A DNA stretch of 64,000 nt from an uncultured Porphyromonadaceae bacterium (GTDB lineage: Bacteria > Bacteroidota > Bacteroidia > Bacteroidales > Muribaculaceae), in contig URMS01000009.1 of NCBI GenBank assembly GCA_900548975.1, forward strand, positions 50,987 to 114,986. The letters are read 5' to 3'. Positions 51,624-60,951 of this stretch are shown here, in pieces; within the stretch, counting starts at the first letter, position 1, and every line of letters begins with the position of its first letter. The notes beneath the pieces are model-generated. The model saw only the letters and a program-made list of their open reading frames with translations. It searched no databases and was not told the DNA's origin. A program made the translations under genes and the position numbers.

Positions 51624-51675
51624 GGCCACAAAAATACCCCATGCGCGGGCGCATGGGGTTGTATACGGGTGAGGA
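51624..51675 (-). repeat. Partial module C repeat
   Basis: Inverted, shortened copy of module C: on the minus strand CCGTATACAACCCCATGCGC followed by CCGCGCATGGGGTATTTTT. It lies 33 bp before the end of the FadL gene. Confidence 0.75.
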
Positions 51676-51708
51676 TTCCGTTTCGGCAGGGCTTCACGGA
51701 CTGTGCGG

Positions 51709-53319
51709 TCAGAAGCGGAAGCCGGTGGAGATGACGATGTTGTTGTAGCTGTCGGAGCGGTCGGCCTGCGGGGTGCGAAGACCGGCGAAGGGGGTATAGG
51801 CGTGGAATGTGCTCTTGGTGTTGGTGTGCTGGTATGCCAGATCGATGTACCATGCCTGATAGCGGTAGCCGAGACCGAAGCTTATGTTCTGGGTGTCGTT
51901 GTTGAAAGAATAGCTCGGGTCGGTGCCGGCGGTGTATATCTCGGTGCGGTTGTCCTTGGCGGCGTCGCGCACGTTCGATGTCTGGTAGTTGTAGCCGGCG
52001 CGAACGCTGAACGACGGAGTGATGCGGTACTCGGCGCCCACGCGGATTATGTTGGCGGCCTTGAAGTAGGACTTGATGTCCTCGTTGCCTGCTTTGTCCT
52101 CCACGAAGTTGGTGCCCCACGACGAGCTGTAGTCCTGGTATTTCATCTTCATGTCGGCGTAAGCCACGCGCTCATAGTCGATACTTACGATGGCCTTGGA
52201 GCCAATGACGGTCGAAGCGCCGACCATGAAGCGCCAGGGCGTGTTGAGGCGCGAGTCGTAGTCGTAGTTGTCGGTATACTCCGATGTCGGGTTGGTATCC
52301 TGAGTGCCGTCGGGAGTGTAGTTGGCATCGATCTTACCATAGCCCTGATGCTGCAGATGCAGCCAGGTAGGGGTGTGGATGGCGAAACCGAGACGGAGTG
52401 CCTCGACAGGACGGACGATCATGCCGAACTTTATGTTGGCGCCGGTACCCGAAGTGCGTTTGGCATTGTAGAGGTTGAAGCCGGCGTTGCCGTTGGTGAG
52501 CGCGTTGGTTTTGTTGTCGTAGATGAGGGCGCCGCTCATGCTTTCGCTGTAGTTCACGTCGCGGTTGTACTCCATGTCGACTATGCCTACACCGAGGCCC
52601 CAGAACACGACGTCGTTGAAGTTGCCGGCGAAGTCGATGTTGTACTCGTCGGTGTAGCCCCATTCGCGCACATCGTACATGGCATCGCCCACGGTGCCGT
52701 TCTGATAGAGACCGGCATACTCGGTATCGGATGTCGTATTATTGATAATCATCGAGTTATATGCCAGGATCGACAGCCAGTCGTTGTTCGAGTCGAGGTA
52801 GGGGTTATATTTCTTGCTGTCGTCAAAGAGCATGCCGGTGGAATTGACCCCCTGTGTAAAGGATGCCACGTAGTTCGAGAGCGAGGTCTCGGTGGGCATG
52901 TTGTAGCCGTGGAAACGACGGTCGAAAGCGTTGGCGCGGTTGTAGCTCACGCCCCACGAGAGGGAGTTCATGGCTCCGCTCAGAGGTATTACGCCTACGT
53001 AGCCGAAGTTGTCGAAAAATCCCTTTGTCTGGTTCTCTTTGTAGGAGCCCTGATCGGTATCGGTCTTATATCCGCGGAAGCTGATGTCGAATGTGAGACC
53101 GACATCGCTCTTGCGGTATATGCCTATGCCGGCAGGATTCTGGCTCAGCGACGAGAGGTCGCCGCCAAGCGAGGTGAATGCTCCGCCCATCGACACGAAG
53201 CGTGCGGTGCCGCGCAGCTGTGTGGGAGTGATGTTGTATGCATCGACGGCGCTCTGGGCGGCCGCTCCGGCCGGAAGCAGCAGGGCCAGGCCGATTGCTG
53301 TGAGAATAGTCTGTTTCAT
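51709..53319 (-). CDS. OmpP1/FadL-family outer-membrane transporter
   Basis: A 536-residue beta-barrel with a signal peptide (ends GAAAQ) and the family N-terminus VSMGGAFTSLGGDLSSLSQNPAGIGIY. Many amphipathic strands follow and the last residue is phenylalanine, as for barrel insertion. FadL-type channels take up hydrophobic compounds; the Bacteroidales members are little characterised. It lies 45 bp downstream of the Trp/Gly-rich protein gene. Confidence 0.9.
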   Translation of the reverse strand: MKQTILTAIGLALLLPAGAAAQSAVDAYNITPTQLRGTARFVSMGGAFTSLGGDLSSLSQNPAGIGIYRKSDVGLTFDISFRGYKTDTDQGSYKENQTKGFFDNFGYVGVIPLSGAMNSLSWGVSYNRANAFDRRFHGYNMPTETSLSNYVASFTQGVNSTGMLFDDSKKYNPYLDSNNDWLSILAYNSMIINNTTSDTEYAGLYQNGTVGDAMYDVREWGYTDEYNIDFAGNFNDVVFWGLGVGIVDMEYNRDVNYSESMSGALIYDNKTNALTNGNAGFNLYNAKRTSGTGANIKFGMIVRPVEALRLGFAIHTPTWLHLQHQGYGKIDANYTPDGTQDTNPTSEYTDNYDYDSRLNTPWRFMVGASTVIGSKAIVSIDYERVAYADMKMKYQDYSSSWGTNFVEDKAGNEDIKSYFKAANIIRVGAEYRITPSFSVRAGYNYQTSNVRDAAKDNRTEIYTAGTDPSYSFNNDTQNISFGLGYRYQAWYIDLAYQHTNTKSTFHAYTPFAGLRTPQADRSDSYNNIVISTGFRF

Positions 53320-53364
53320 GTCGTAGATAGAAGAGAGAACTTAGTTAAACGTGTGTGGTGAGCA

Positions 53365-54567
53365 TCATCGGCCGCGGCCGCGCGAGGAACCGCCGCCACC
53401 TCCGCGGCTGCCGCCTCCGCCAAAACCGCCTCCGCCGAATCCGGAGTTGCCCGGACGCGAGAACGAGCTGCCGCCGTTGTTGCGGTTGGAGTTGTAGTTG
53501 TTGTTATTGTTGTTGTACGAGTTGCTGTTTTGGCGGGGTGTGCCGGAGTTGTTGTAGTTGTTGTTGCGGCCGCGGCGACTGTTGTTGCTCGGGGCGTAGT
53601 TGCCGTTGTTATTGTTGCCCTGAGCGGGGCGCACGCCCTGCGAGGGATAGTTCTGATTGCTTCCGTACGACGGACGACCCATGTTGCCGGGACGGTTGGA
53701 GTAGCCGGGACGGTATCCGGCGGCGCCTGCGGAGTTGTGCGGGCGGTTGCCGGCCATGCCGTTGCCGTAGGACGGCGCGTGCGGACGGTTTGCGCCGGGG
53801 CGGTTATAGCCCCAGTTGCCGCCGGCCACCGGACCCCATGCGCCGGGCCAGTATCCGGGCCCCCATCCCCACGAGGGCCCCCATCCCCAGCTCCAGGACG
53901 GTCCCCAACCCCATGAGGGACCCCAACCCCATGAGGGACCCCAACCCCAGCTCCACGACGGACCCCAGAACGGGTCGTAGCCCCATGTCCAGTCGAACCA
54001 GGGATCGTAGCCCCATCCGAAGCTCCAGTAGGGGCTTCCGAAACGCCAGCGCCACGACGGGCGGTAAGCCCAGTTGTCCCATGGATCGCTGTTGACTACA
54101 TAGACATTTATATTCTGTGCCTGAGGCTGCGAGTAGTAGTACTGCATCAGGGTTGTGTCGCCGGTCTGTGTCACGACATCGCTGTTGTGAAAGCGCTCTA
54201 TGCGGCGTGTGTTCTCGAATTCACCGCCGCCGAGTTCGCCCGATGCGGATGCCGTGTTGTCGGGCGTGTATGACCCGCGGCGGTTGTAGGTGTCGACATC
54301 GACTGTGAGAGGTCGGGAGCTCGACACGGTGTAGGCGTCCGATCCGGCGTAGTCGGCCTGACCGGCGTATTGGTATCGGATGTTGCTCTGTTGCTGCTGT
54401 TGCTGCCGTGCGGCGGCTTCTTTTTTGCGTTTCGCCTCTTCCTTTTTGGCTTTGGAGGGCGAGTAGTACAGATCATCGTCGTAATCCTGCGCGAAAGCGG
54501 CGGTCGACGTGGCCGCCAGGCACGCGAACGCTAACAGGATGGAGAAAATTCGGGTGACCTTTTTCAT
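53365..54567 (-). CDS. Secreted low-complexity protein rich in Trp, Gly, Pro and Asn
   Basis: A 400-residue exported protein (signal peptide ending STAAFAQ). After a Lys/Glu/Gln-rich helix (AKKEEAKRKKEAAARQQQQQQ) comes a short conserved stretch (RRIERFHNSDVV), then tandem repeats of GPSWGWGPSW type (residues about 205-245), a PGxxxP/Asn-rich region and a C-terminus of Gly-Arg repeats. DNA-level tandem repeats are visible at about 53870-53970. No enzymatic fold. It may be an envelope-coating or RNA/polysaccharide-binding disordered protein. Confidence 0.75.
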   Translation of the reverse strand: MKKVTRIFSILLAFACLAATSTAAFAQDYDDDLYYSPSKAKKEEAKRKKEAAARQQQQQQSNIRYQYAGQADYAGSDAYTVSSSRPLTVDVDTYNRRGSYTPDNTASASGELGGGEFENTRRIERFHNSDVVTQTGDTTLMQYYYSQPQAQNINVYVVNSDPWDNWAYRPSWRWRFGSPYWSFGWGYDPWFDWTWGYDPFWGPSWSWGWGPSWGWGPSWGWGPSWSWGWGPSWGWGPGYWPGAWGPVAGGNWGYNRPGANRPHAPSYGNGMAGNRPHNSAGAAGYRPGYSNRPGNMGRPSYGSNQNYPSQGVRPAQGNNNNGNYAPSNNSRRGRNNNYNNSGTPRQNSNSYNNNNNNYNSNRNNGGSSFSRPGNSGFGGGGFGGGGSRGGGGGSSRGRGR

Positions 54568-54823
54568 CTTTGTAACTTTATGGTGTTATAACGTTTGTCA
54601 GTCTTGTTTTGTGCGCTGTGATGATGTTTTTTATGTCTTGTTGCGCACGTTCATTATTTAGACGGCGCTATTGCGCCAAAGTTTAACAAAGATATTGCTT
54701 TATCACCAAATAAAGCCCTGTGCCGTTGCGGCGGAGGCCTACTTTTAAATTTTTTTATGAATCGTAAACAGCCCGGCGCTGCGAGAGTGCGGCGTCGGGC
54801 TGCTGTCAATGCGTAGCCGGTCG
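54568..54823. other. 256-bp intergenic region with hairpin and possible promoter
   Basis: CAAAGATA at 54687-54694 is a reverse TATCTTTG and may drive the Trp/Gly-rich gene with a 120-nt leader; no good -33 box is seen at the usual distance. A hairpin AGCCCG...CGGGCT at about 54773-54799 lies after the end of the HdeD-like gene and may be its terminator. Confidence 0.5.
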
Positions 54824-55378
54824 TTATTTGATTTCGCGCGGTTTCATTTCGTAGGATGCCAGAGCGATGGTGCATCCCCAGTATATAAATGCAATAGAGG
54901 TGAGGAACGATACCATCATCATGTCGCTGACCCAGCCTGCCTCGATAAAGAAGAAGCCGATGAGGCACAGCAGAATGCCGTTGATGATTCCGAGCCACCA
55001 GTAGCGTGCGCGGCGTCCGGCGCCGGCGCTCACAAAAGCTTCAAGACCCCAGAAAATGAATATGATAGCAAGGAAGTAGGGCAACACCATCTCCGAGAGT
55101 ATGACACTGCGCACAAGCATGAAGCCTATAAACATGTCGATAACGCCGCCGGCTATCCACCATCCCCAGCCTTTGGGGTGATCGGGCCCGGCAGCCACAC
55201 ACAACTGTACGATACCTGCAAGAATGAGAAGCCATCCGAAAATCTGCGATGCGATGGCAAATCCCATCTCGGGCCAGAACCAATATGAGAAGCCTGCTAT
55301 TACCAGCAGAATACCTACAACGAGCACTGCCCACCACCAGCGGGTCTGCCCGATTTTTTCAAGATCTATGGATTTCAT
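54824..55378 (-). CDS. HdeD-like (DUF308) membrane protein
   Basis: A 184-residue protein with six hydrophobic segments arranged as three helix pairs, e.g. WWAVLVVGILLVIAGFSYWF and IFGWLLILAGIVQLCVA, as in the HdeD/DUF308 family. HdeD relatives are linked to acid resistance in enterobacteria; the role here is unknown. It is divergent from the GH13 gene. Confidence 0.85.
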   Translation of the reverse strand: MKSIDLEKIGQTRWWWAVLVVGILLVIAGFSYWFWPEMGFAIASQIFGWLLILAGIVQLCVAAGPDHPKGWGWWIAGGVIDMFIGFMLVRSVILSEMVLPYFLAIIFIFWGLEAFVSAGAGRRARYWWLGIINGILLCLIGFFFIEAGWVSDMMMVSFLTSIAFIYWGCTIALASYEMKPREIK

Positions 55379-55478
55379 ATCGTTTGTAGTTTGGATAATT
55401 ATGATTTTATAACAATTCTTTCACCTTAGATGTTCTCATTTTTTTGACTGCCGGAGCTGTTTTTGCCGTTTATTTCGC

Positions 55479-55486
55479 TATTTTTG
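55479..55486 (+). promoter_or_regulatory. Possible -7 box of the GH13 gene
   Basis: TATTTTTG matches TAnnTTTG; the upstream TTTG is only 13 bp away, so the -33 element is not convincing. Confidence 0.4.
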
Positions 55487-55553
55487 TAGCATGGAATAGG
55501 GCGCACTGGCGCCGACTGTGATTAATATACTTACTTACAACTGTTTACCTTCG

Positions 55554-58325
55554 ATGAAAAACTTCTACTACGCTTTTGTCGCTGTGTTCTTGCTGGCTGT
55601 AATGCCTGTGCGGGCACAGATCGTCACGACATCGCCGTCTCCGCTGCAGGAGGCAAGCAAGGATGTGGTGATTACCTACCATGCCGACTCGCCTCTGGGC
55701 AATAACGGCCTTCTCAATCTGGCACAGGGCTTCGATGTTTACGCCCATATCGGCGTCATTACCAATCTCAGCACCGGTCCCGGCGACTGGCGCCATGTGG
55801 TGGCTCCCTGGCCCCAGTCGGGCAACAGCCAGCAGGCCAACCTCGCCAAAAACCGCCTCACCCGCCAGTCGACCAACACCTACACCCTCGCCGTGGGCGA
55901 TATCCGCACATACTTCGGCATCACCGATGCCTCCGAGACTGTTCGCGAAATAGTGGTGGTGTTCCGCACCGCCGACGGCGCCAAGGAGGGCAAGACAGCC
56001 GATGGCGCCGACATCCGCATACCCGTGGCCGAAGCCGGTTTCCAGATCGAGTTCTCCTGCGACGCGGCAAGTACCATCCTGTCGAGCGCCACTACCATAT
56101 GTTTCACCGTCAACGCCACCCAGAAGGCCGATCTCGACATATCGGTGGCCGGCAAGTCGATAGCCGCGGCCAGTGCCACCACCACTCTCAGCGGCGAGTA
56201 CACATTCACCGCGTCGGGCGACTATGCCGTCACGGCGACTGCTGCCGCAGGCTCGGAGACACGCACCAAAACCATCAACGTGGCCTATCCCTCGGCTTCG
56301 GAGCAGGAGCCCTATCCCGGCGGTGTTCCCCGTATGGGCGCGGTGAAAAATGCCGACGGCAGCGTCACCTTCTGCCTGGCCGCTCCAGGCAAATCGTCGG
56401 TGATGCTGGTGCCCTCGTGGGATGACTACGCCTTCTACGGGCGCAATCAGATGAAGCGCTACGACTATCAGGGCAACAGCTACTTCTGGCTCACTGTCCC
56501 GGGCCTCGACAACGACAAGTGGTACCCCTACTACTATGTGGTCGACGGTAAGTATCGCGTTGCCGACCCCTATGCGCACCTCATACTCGACTGCTACAAC
56601 GACAGCTACATCGATCCGTCGGTATGGCCCGACATGCCCAAATATCCTGTCGACAAGCTCTCGGGCGTGATGCTGGCAGTGTACCGCGGCGACATGGATG
56701 ACTATGATTTCGCATCGTTCGATATCCCCGACCACAACAATCTGATAATATACGAGATGCTCTTCCGCGACTTCACCGGCGACAACGGCCTCGCCGCAGG
56801 CAACGGCACGGTGCGCAAGGCCATGGAGAAAATTCCGTATATCAGGTCGCTCGGCTTCAATGCCGTGGAGCTGATGCCTATAATGGAGTTCAACGGCAAT
56901 AATTCGTGGGGCTACAACACCAACTTCTACATGGCGCCCGACAAGGCCTACGGCTCGCCCGACGACTACAAGGACTTTATCGACGAATGCCACCGCCAGG
57001 GAATAGCCGTGATACTCGACATAGTATTCAACCAGAGCGACGGCCTCCATCCGTGGTACATGATGTATCCTGCGGGCAGCAACCCGTTCTACAACCGCAC
57101 CGCGCCCCACGAATACAGCGTGCTCAACGACTGGAACCAGGGCAACGCGCTTGTACAGCAGCAGTGGACCGACGCCCTCCGATACTGGATGACGGCCTAT
57201 AATGTCGACGGCTTCCGCTTCGACCTCGTCAAAGGTCTGGGCGACAACGACAGCTATGCCGCCGCGGGCGGTACCGACCAGTACAACCAAAGCCGCGTCG
57301 ACCGCATGAAGCGCCTCCATGGCGTCATAACATCCGTCAAGCCCAATGGCATACATATCAACGAGAATCTCGCCGGCGCCCGGGAGGAAATAGCCATGGG
57401 CGAGGACGGACAGCTCCAGTGGGCCAATATCAACAATTCCTCGTGCCAGTTTACCATGGGTTATTCGCAGAACTGCGACCTCAAGCGCTTCCTTGCCGCT
57501 TCGGACGGCGGCCGCCCGGCATACTCCACTGTTTCGTATGCCGAAAGCCACGACGAACAGCGTATGGCCTACAAGAACGGCGCCTATGGCGTCGATGCCG
57601 TCAAGGGCGAGAGCGAGGCAAGCTACCGCCGTCTGGGTACCCTGGCCGTGCAGATGCTGCTTACGCCAGGCCCCAAGATGGTGTGGCAGTTCGGCGAGCT
57701 CGGCAACAGTCAGAATACCAAGAACGCCGACGGCGGCAACAACACCGACCCCAAGATCGTCGACTGGAACTGGCTCAACGACCCCGACCGCGCCGCCCTC
57801 AAAGACACATATGCCGCCATGATACAGCTGCGCCGCAACTATCCCGAGCTTTTCGGCCCGGACGCACGCTTCACGCCGACTTTCTCTACAAACTTCGCTA
57901 CTCAGAGCTCTATACGCATCGACAACGGCGACAAGCACATACTTGCCTTTATCAATCCGGCAACAGGCGGCGACCCCATGGATGTGAAGATATATGTGCC
58001 CGGCGTGGCCGTCGACCGTCTGCGTCTGCACCATGCCTCGCCCGGCTTCGAGCCGACGATCGCGCTCAAGAGCCGTAACCTGACGGTATCGGTGGCCGCC
58101 AACTGTTTCGCCGTGTACACCACCGACGACATCAGCGGCATCGGCAATGTTGCCGCAGAAAGCGGTGTGAGCGTAAGCGTGTCGGGCGGCGACATAATCA
58201 TCACCGGCGAATATACCAATGCGTCGGCCTGCGACCTCTCGGGGCGTCAGGTGCCCATGACGGGACTTCCTTCGGGACTATACATCGTCACCGTCGACGG
58301 CCGCAGCTTCAAAGTTGCATTCTAA
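55554..58325 (+). CDS. Secreted GH13 alpha-amylase-family protein with sorting domain
   Basis: A 923-residue exported alpha-glucan-active enzyme. The start at 55554 gives a signal peptide ending PVRAQ. N-terminal Ig/E-set domains (to about residue 240) and a CBM48-like module (VTFCLAAPGKSSVMLVPSWDDYAF) precede the (beta/alpha)8 barrel: DGFRFDLVKG (nucleophile Asp), HINENLAG (acid/base Glu) and YAESHDEQR (third Asp). In the first conserved region the sequence is LDIVFNQSDG, with Gln where a His often follows the Asn. The C-terminus GLPSGLYIVTVDGRSFKVAF is a type IX-like sorting domain. It may supply oligosaccharides to the sus-type system 42 kb away. Confidence 0.88.
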   Translation: MKNFYYAFVAVFLLAVMPVRAQIVTTSPSPLQEASKDVVITYHADSPLGNNGLLNLAQGFDVYAHIGVITNLSTGPGDWRHVVAPWPQSGNSQQANLAKNRLTRQSTNTYTLAVGDIRTYFGITDASETVREIVVVFRTADGAKEGKTADGADIRIPVAEAGFQIEFSCDAASTILSSATTICFTVNATQKADLDISVAGKSIAAASATTTLSGEYTFTASGDYAVTATAAAGSETRTKTINVAYPSASEQEPYPGGVPRMGAVKNADGSVTFCLAAPGKSSVMLVPSWDDYAFYGRNQMKRYDYQGNSYFWLTVPGLDNDKWYPYYYVVDGKYRVADPYAHLILDCYNDSYIDPSVWPDMPKYPVDKLSGVMLAVYRGDMDDYDFASFDIPDHNNLIIYEMLFRDFTGDNGLAAGNGTVRKAMEKIPYIRSLGFNAVELMPIMEFNGNNSWGYNTNFYMAPDKAYGSPDDYKDFIDECHRQGIAVILDIVFNQSDGLHPWYMMYPAGSNPFYNRTAPHEYSVLNDWNQGNALVQQQWTDALRYWMTAYNVDGFRFDLVKGLGDNDSYAAAGGTDQYNQSRVDRMKRLHGVITSVKPNGIHINENLAGAREEIAMGEDGQLQWANINNSSCQFTMGYSQNCDLKRFLAASDGGRPAYSTVSYAESHDEQRMAYKNGAYGVDAVKGESEASYRRLGTLAVQMLLTPGPKMVWQFGELGNSQNTKNADGGNNTDPKIVDWNWLNDPDRAALKDTYAAMIQLRRNYPELFGPDARFTPTFSTNFATQSSIRIDNGDKHILAFINPATGGDPMDVKIYVPGVAVDRLRLHHASPGFEPTIALKSRNLTVSVAANCFAVYTTDDISGIGNVAAESGVSVSVSGGDIIITGEYTNASACDLSGRQVPMTGLPSGLYIVTVDGRSFKVAF

Positions 58326-58347
58326 TCTCTTTCTGCTATAAAGAAAA

Positions 58348-58380
58348 CGCCCGGAGAGCGCAGACTTTCCGGGCGCTTTT
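58348..58380 (+). terminator. Terminator after the GH13 gene
   Basis: CGCCCGGA (58348-58355) pairs with TCCGGGCG (58368-58375), followed by C and four T residues. It also lies at the end of the convergent C10 protease gene. Confidence 0.8.
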
Positions 58381-58397
58381 GTGTGGTGTTGTCTGTA

Positions 58398-60782
58398 CTA
58401 CAGAACTATTTTCCAACTTTTTCCACCGGCGGCGACTATGTAGATGCCGGCGGGAAGACCGGTGAGATCCACGGAGATGTCACCGCGGGCTATGCGGGCG
58501 GCCACGCTGCCGGTGAGAGTATAGACGGCGCCGTCGGCCGCCGCGGGCGCGCCGAGATACAGTATGCCTCCCGATGTATAGGGCGCTGTGTCGGGCACGA
58601 GCGTGGCTCCGATACCCGCCGAGGCCGCTGTGAATCGCAGATACGATGCCGATATTCGGGTGTTGCCGCGGTATAGCCCCGCAAGGTATTCCTTGCCGGT
58701 CTCGGGCGAGGGGATAGTCAGGGTGTATTTCAGTGTCGCGCTCTCGCCGGCACTAAGCATCAGAGACTGGTCGGACTGCGCTATGCCCATGCCGGTGGCT
58801 GAATCGAAAATTATGGCTGTAATTGTGCCTCCGAAGTATCCTCGTGTGCATCCTATTGTTGCCGACAGATTTACCGCCAGCGGGTCGACGGCGGCGCTAT
58901 TGCCTTCGAGCGAGAAGTCTCCGACGCTGAGCGATGCCGATGTGGCGGCATTGAGAGTGACGGCGATGCCGCCCGACAGCAGGGTGTAGTTCTTGCCGTC
59001 GCGGCGTGCCAGATGCATGGTGTAGTTGCCGGGCGAGGGCTTCACGCCGGCGGCATAGAGCGACAGCGGACCTGCGTAGTCGAAGCTGTAAGTGCCGCCG
59101 GCGGCTATGACGGCGCCTGTGTTCTCGCCCAAAGCCACGATTTCGCCGCCCGCGACAATGGCTGCGCAGAGATCGCCGTAGAATTCGGTGGTGCCGCTGT
59201 TGTGCACGGTGGCTGTGAGGCGGAAGTCGGAGTCGAGGTAGAGCGGGGTGGTCAGGGCAAGGTCCGAACAGCTGAGTGCGGCGCCGGTTTCGGAGGCGAA
59301 AGTCACTTTCGTGCCCGAAACTGTCATTCTCAGCGATTGCGGGTACGATACGGCCACTTTGGCGGCGGCTGTCACGCCGTCGGCCGTACGGAAGATTGGC
59401 GTCACGCTATAGGAGCCCGAAGCCATCGTCGCCGGCAGAAAGAGCTGGTACGAGGAATAGCCCGCGCCGGTTGCCATGGGCAGTTCGTTGGGATGCACGG
59501 CGGTGTACGAGGCTCCGGTGGCGGTGTTCGTCATTTCCAGTCCGAGATAGCCCTTCACATCCTGCGAGCCGCTGTTGTATATCGGGCCGGTGAATGTGAC
59601 CATGGCGCCGGTGGCGGTCGATGTCTCTTTGATTCCGAAACCTTCGGGGCATACTATATACAGGGTGTTTGTGGAGCCTGCGCGCGGTTTCGACACATTG
59701 GCCACGATGTCCTGCCGCGAATTGTAGCCCGACGCTGAGCCGCCGGTGCCCTGCTGGCCGGGATTGAGCGCCGACAGCAGGAAATAGCCGTCGCTCATGC
59801 CGCCCCAGCCCCAGTTGATGTGGAAGTAGCCGTCGGTGCTGTAGCCGTCGCACACGAAGGAGTGTCCGCCCGAACCGCTGCCGCCGCTGTACTGCACCGG
59901 ACCGTAGTCGCGCAACTGCTCATATACGAGCGATTCCCAATCGGCTGCGGTGTAGTATTCGCGGTCGAGACAGACCACTGCCGGGTCGTAGCCGAAGTAT
60001 TTCCATAGCGCAATGGCCACGCTCGAGCTCGAGGCGCCGCTTTCGTAGGGGGTGTACTGCATGCCGGTGGCCACACCGCAGGCGTACATGAGGTCGGCGA
60101 CGGCCGATTTCTGCGCCGCGGTGGATGCGGCCGAGTAGGTGTCGGTCATATCGCCCCAGCAGAATATTGTCGACGAGAAGTCGCACGACACTCTCGAGCC
60201 GTTGTAGTCGAGGATATACGAATTCGAGCCTGTGCCTATGGCCGGATAGCGGTGGTATTTCATTACCTGCGCCATGGCCGTGGCCACACAGCCCGTGACG
60301 GCACGCGAGGCTCCCATCTGCGGGCAGCGGTCGTTGTAGGGCGAGCCCTGGTCCCAGCGGGTGGTTGTCATGGGGGCGATCTCGGTGCGCTGCGGGCGGT
60401 TTGCTTCGGTTGCGGAGGCTGCGAAGCGGCAGCCCTGTATCTCGGCCGCGTATTCACCGAGCCACCATTCCATGGCCGGAGGTATATCGGCGGCATCGAA
60501 AGCGCCGCTGTCGGAGTAGCCAAGCACAGGCACGGCTGCCTCGTCGGCAGAGACAACGAGATAGCCACCGTCGCCGGGGCTGAATACATACACGGCCGGC
60601 GTAGCACCGTCGGCTTGCATGCGGGTATATTTCAGCTCCATAGGGGCGGCTGCAGGTGCTTTCCGGAAGGCGACCTGCGTGTCGAAGGCGCGCTCAAGGG
60701 CCTCTGAGGGGTTTAGAGTACGGGCCTGCGATGCAGTAGACACAAATGTGACCAGTGCGAAAGCTGCGATAATTTTTTTCAT
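58398..60782 (-). CDS. Secreted C10-family (streptopain-like) cysteine protease
   Basis: A 794-residue exported protease. Signal peptide, then a propeptide (to about residue 135), then the C10 catalytic domain: nucleophile Cys in VTGCVATAMAQVMKYHRYP, His in GGHSFVCDGY and the INWGWGG motif. Beta-sandwich domains follow, and the C-terminus GLPAGIYIVAAGGKSWKIVL is a sorting-like domain as in the GH13 protein. The family includes streptopain and Porphyromonas/Prevotella proteases; targets are host or dietary proteins. Confidence 0.92.
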   Translation of the reverse strand: MKKIIAAFALVTFVSTASQARTLNPSEALERAFDTQVAFRKAPAAAPMELKYTRMQADGATPAVYVFSPGDGGYLVVSADEAAVPVLGYSDSGAFDAADIPPAMEWWLGEYAAEIQGCRFAASATEANRPQRTEIAPMTTTRWDQGSPYNDRCPQMGASRAVTGCVATAMAQVMKYHRYPAIGTGSNSYILDYNGSRVSCDFSSTIFCWGDMTDTYSAASTAAQKSAVADLMYACGVATGMQYTPYESGASSSSVAIALWKYFGYDPAVVCLDREYYTAADWESLVYEQLRDYGPVQYSGGSGSGGHSFVCDGYSTDGYFHINWGWGGMSDGYFLLSALNPGQQGTGGSASGYNSRQDIVANVSKPRAGSTNTLYIVCPEGFGIKETSTATGAMVTFTGPIYNSGSQDVKGYLGLEMTNTATGASYTAVHPNELPMATGAGYSSYQLFLPATMASGSYSVTPIFRTADGVTAAAKVAVSYPQSLRMTVSGTKVTFASETGAALSCSDLALTTPLYLDSDFRLTATVHNSGTTEFYGDLCAAIVAGGEIVALGENTGAVIAAGGTYSFDYAGPLSLYAAGVKPSPGNYTMHLARRDGKNYTLLSGGIAVTLNAATSASLSVGDFSLEGNSAAVDPLAVNLSATIGCTRGYFGGTITAIIFDSATGMGIAQSDQSLMLSAGESATLKYTLTIPSPETGKEYLAGLYRGNTRISASYLRFTAASAGIGATLVPDTAPYTSGGILYLGAPAAADGAVYTLTGSVAARIARGDISVDLTGLPAGIYIVAAGGKSWKIVL

Positions 60783-60951
60783 AGGAGGATTATGTATGGT
60801 GCAAATATCTCTTTTTTAAACCGATAAATAAGGTAAGGATAGACGGTTAGTAGTAAATTTAACACTATTTAACTGCGGTGGAGTAAGCAATCGGGTTTTT
60901 CTACGTCATATTAGCGTGTAAACCGAAATAACAATCTCATCCAATTATATA

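Noticed and set aside
51703..53361. 552-codon plus-strand frame over the FadL gene
   Set aside because: Antisense shadow; the opposite strand encodes a full outer-membrane porin with signal peptide.
55545..58034. 829-codon antisense frame over the GH13 gene
   Set aside because: Shadow of the enzyme-coding strand; composition is His/Val/Ala-biased and no motif is recognised.
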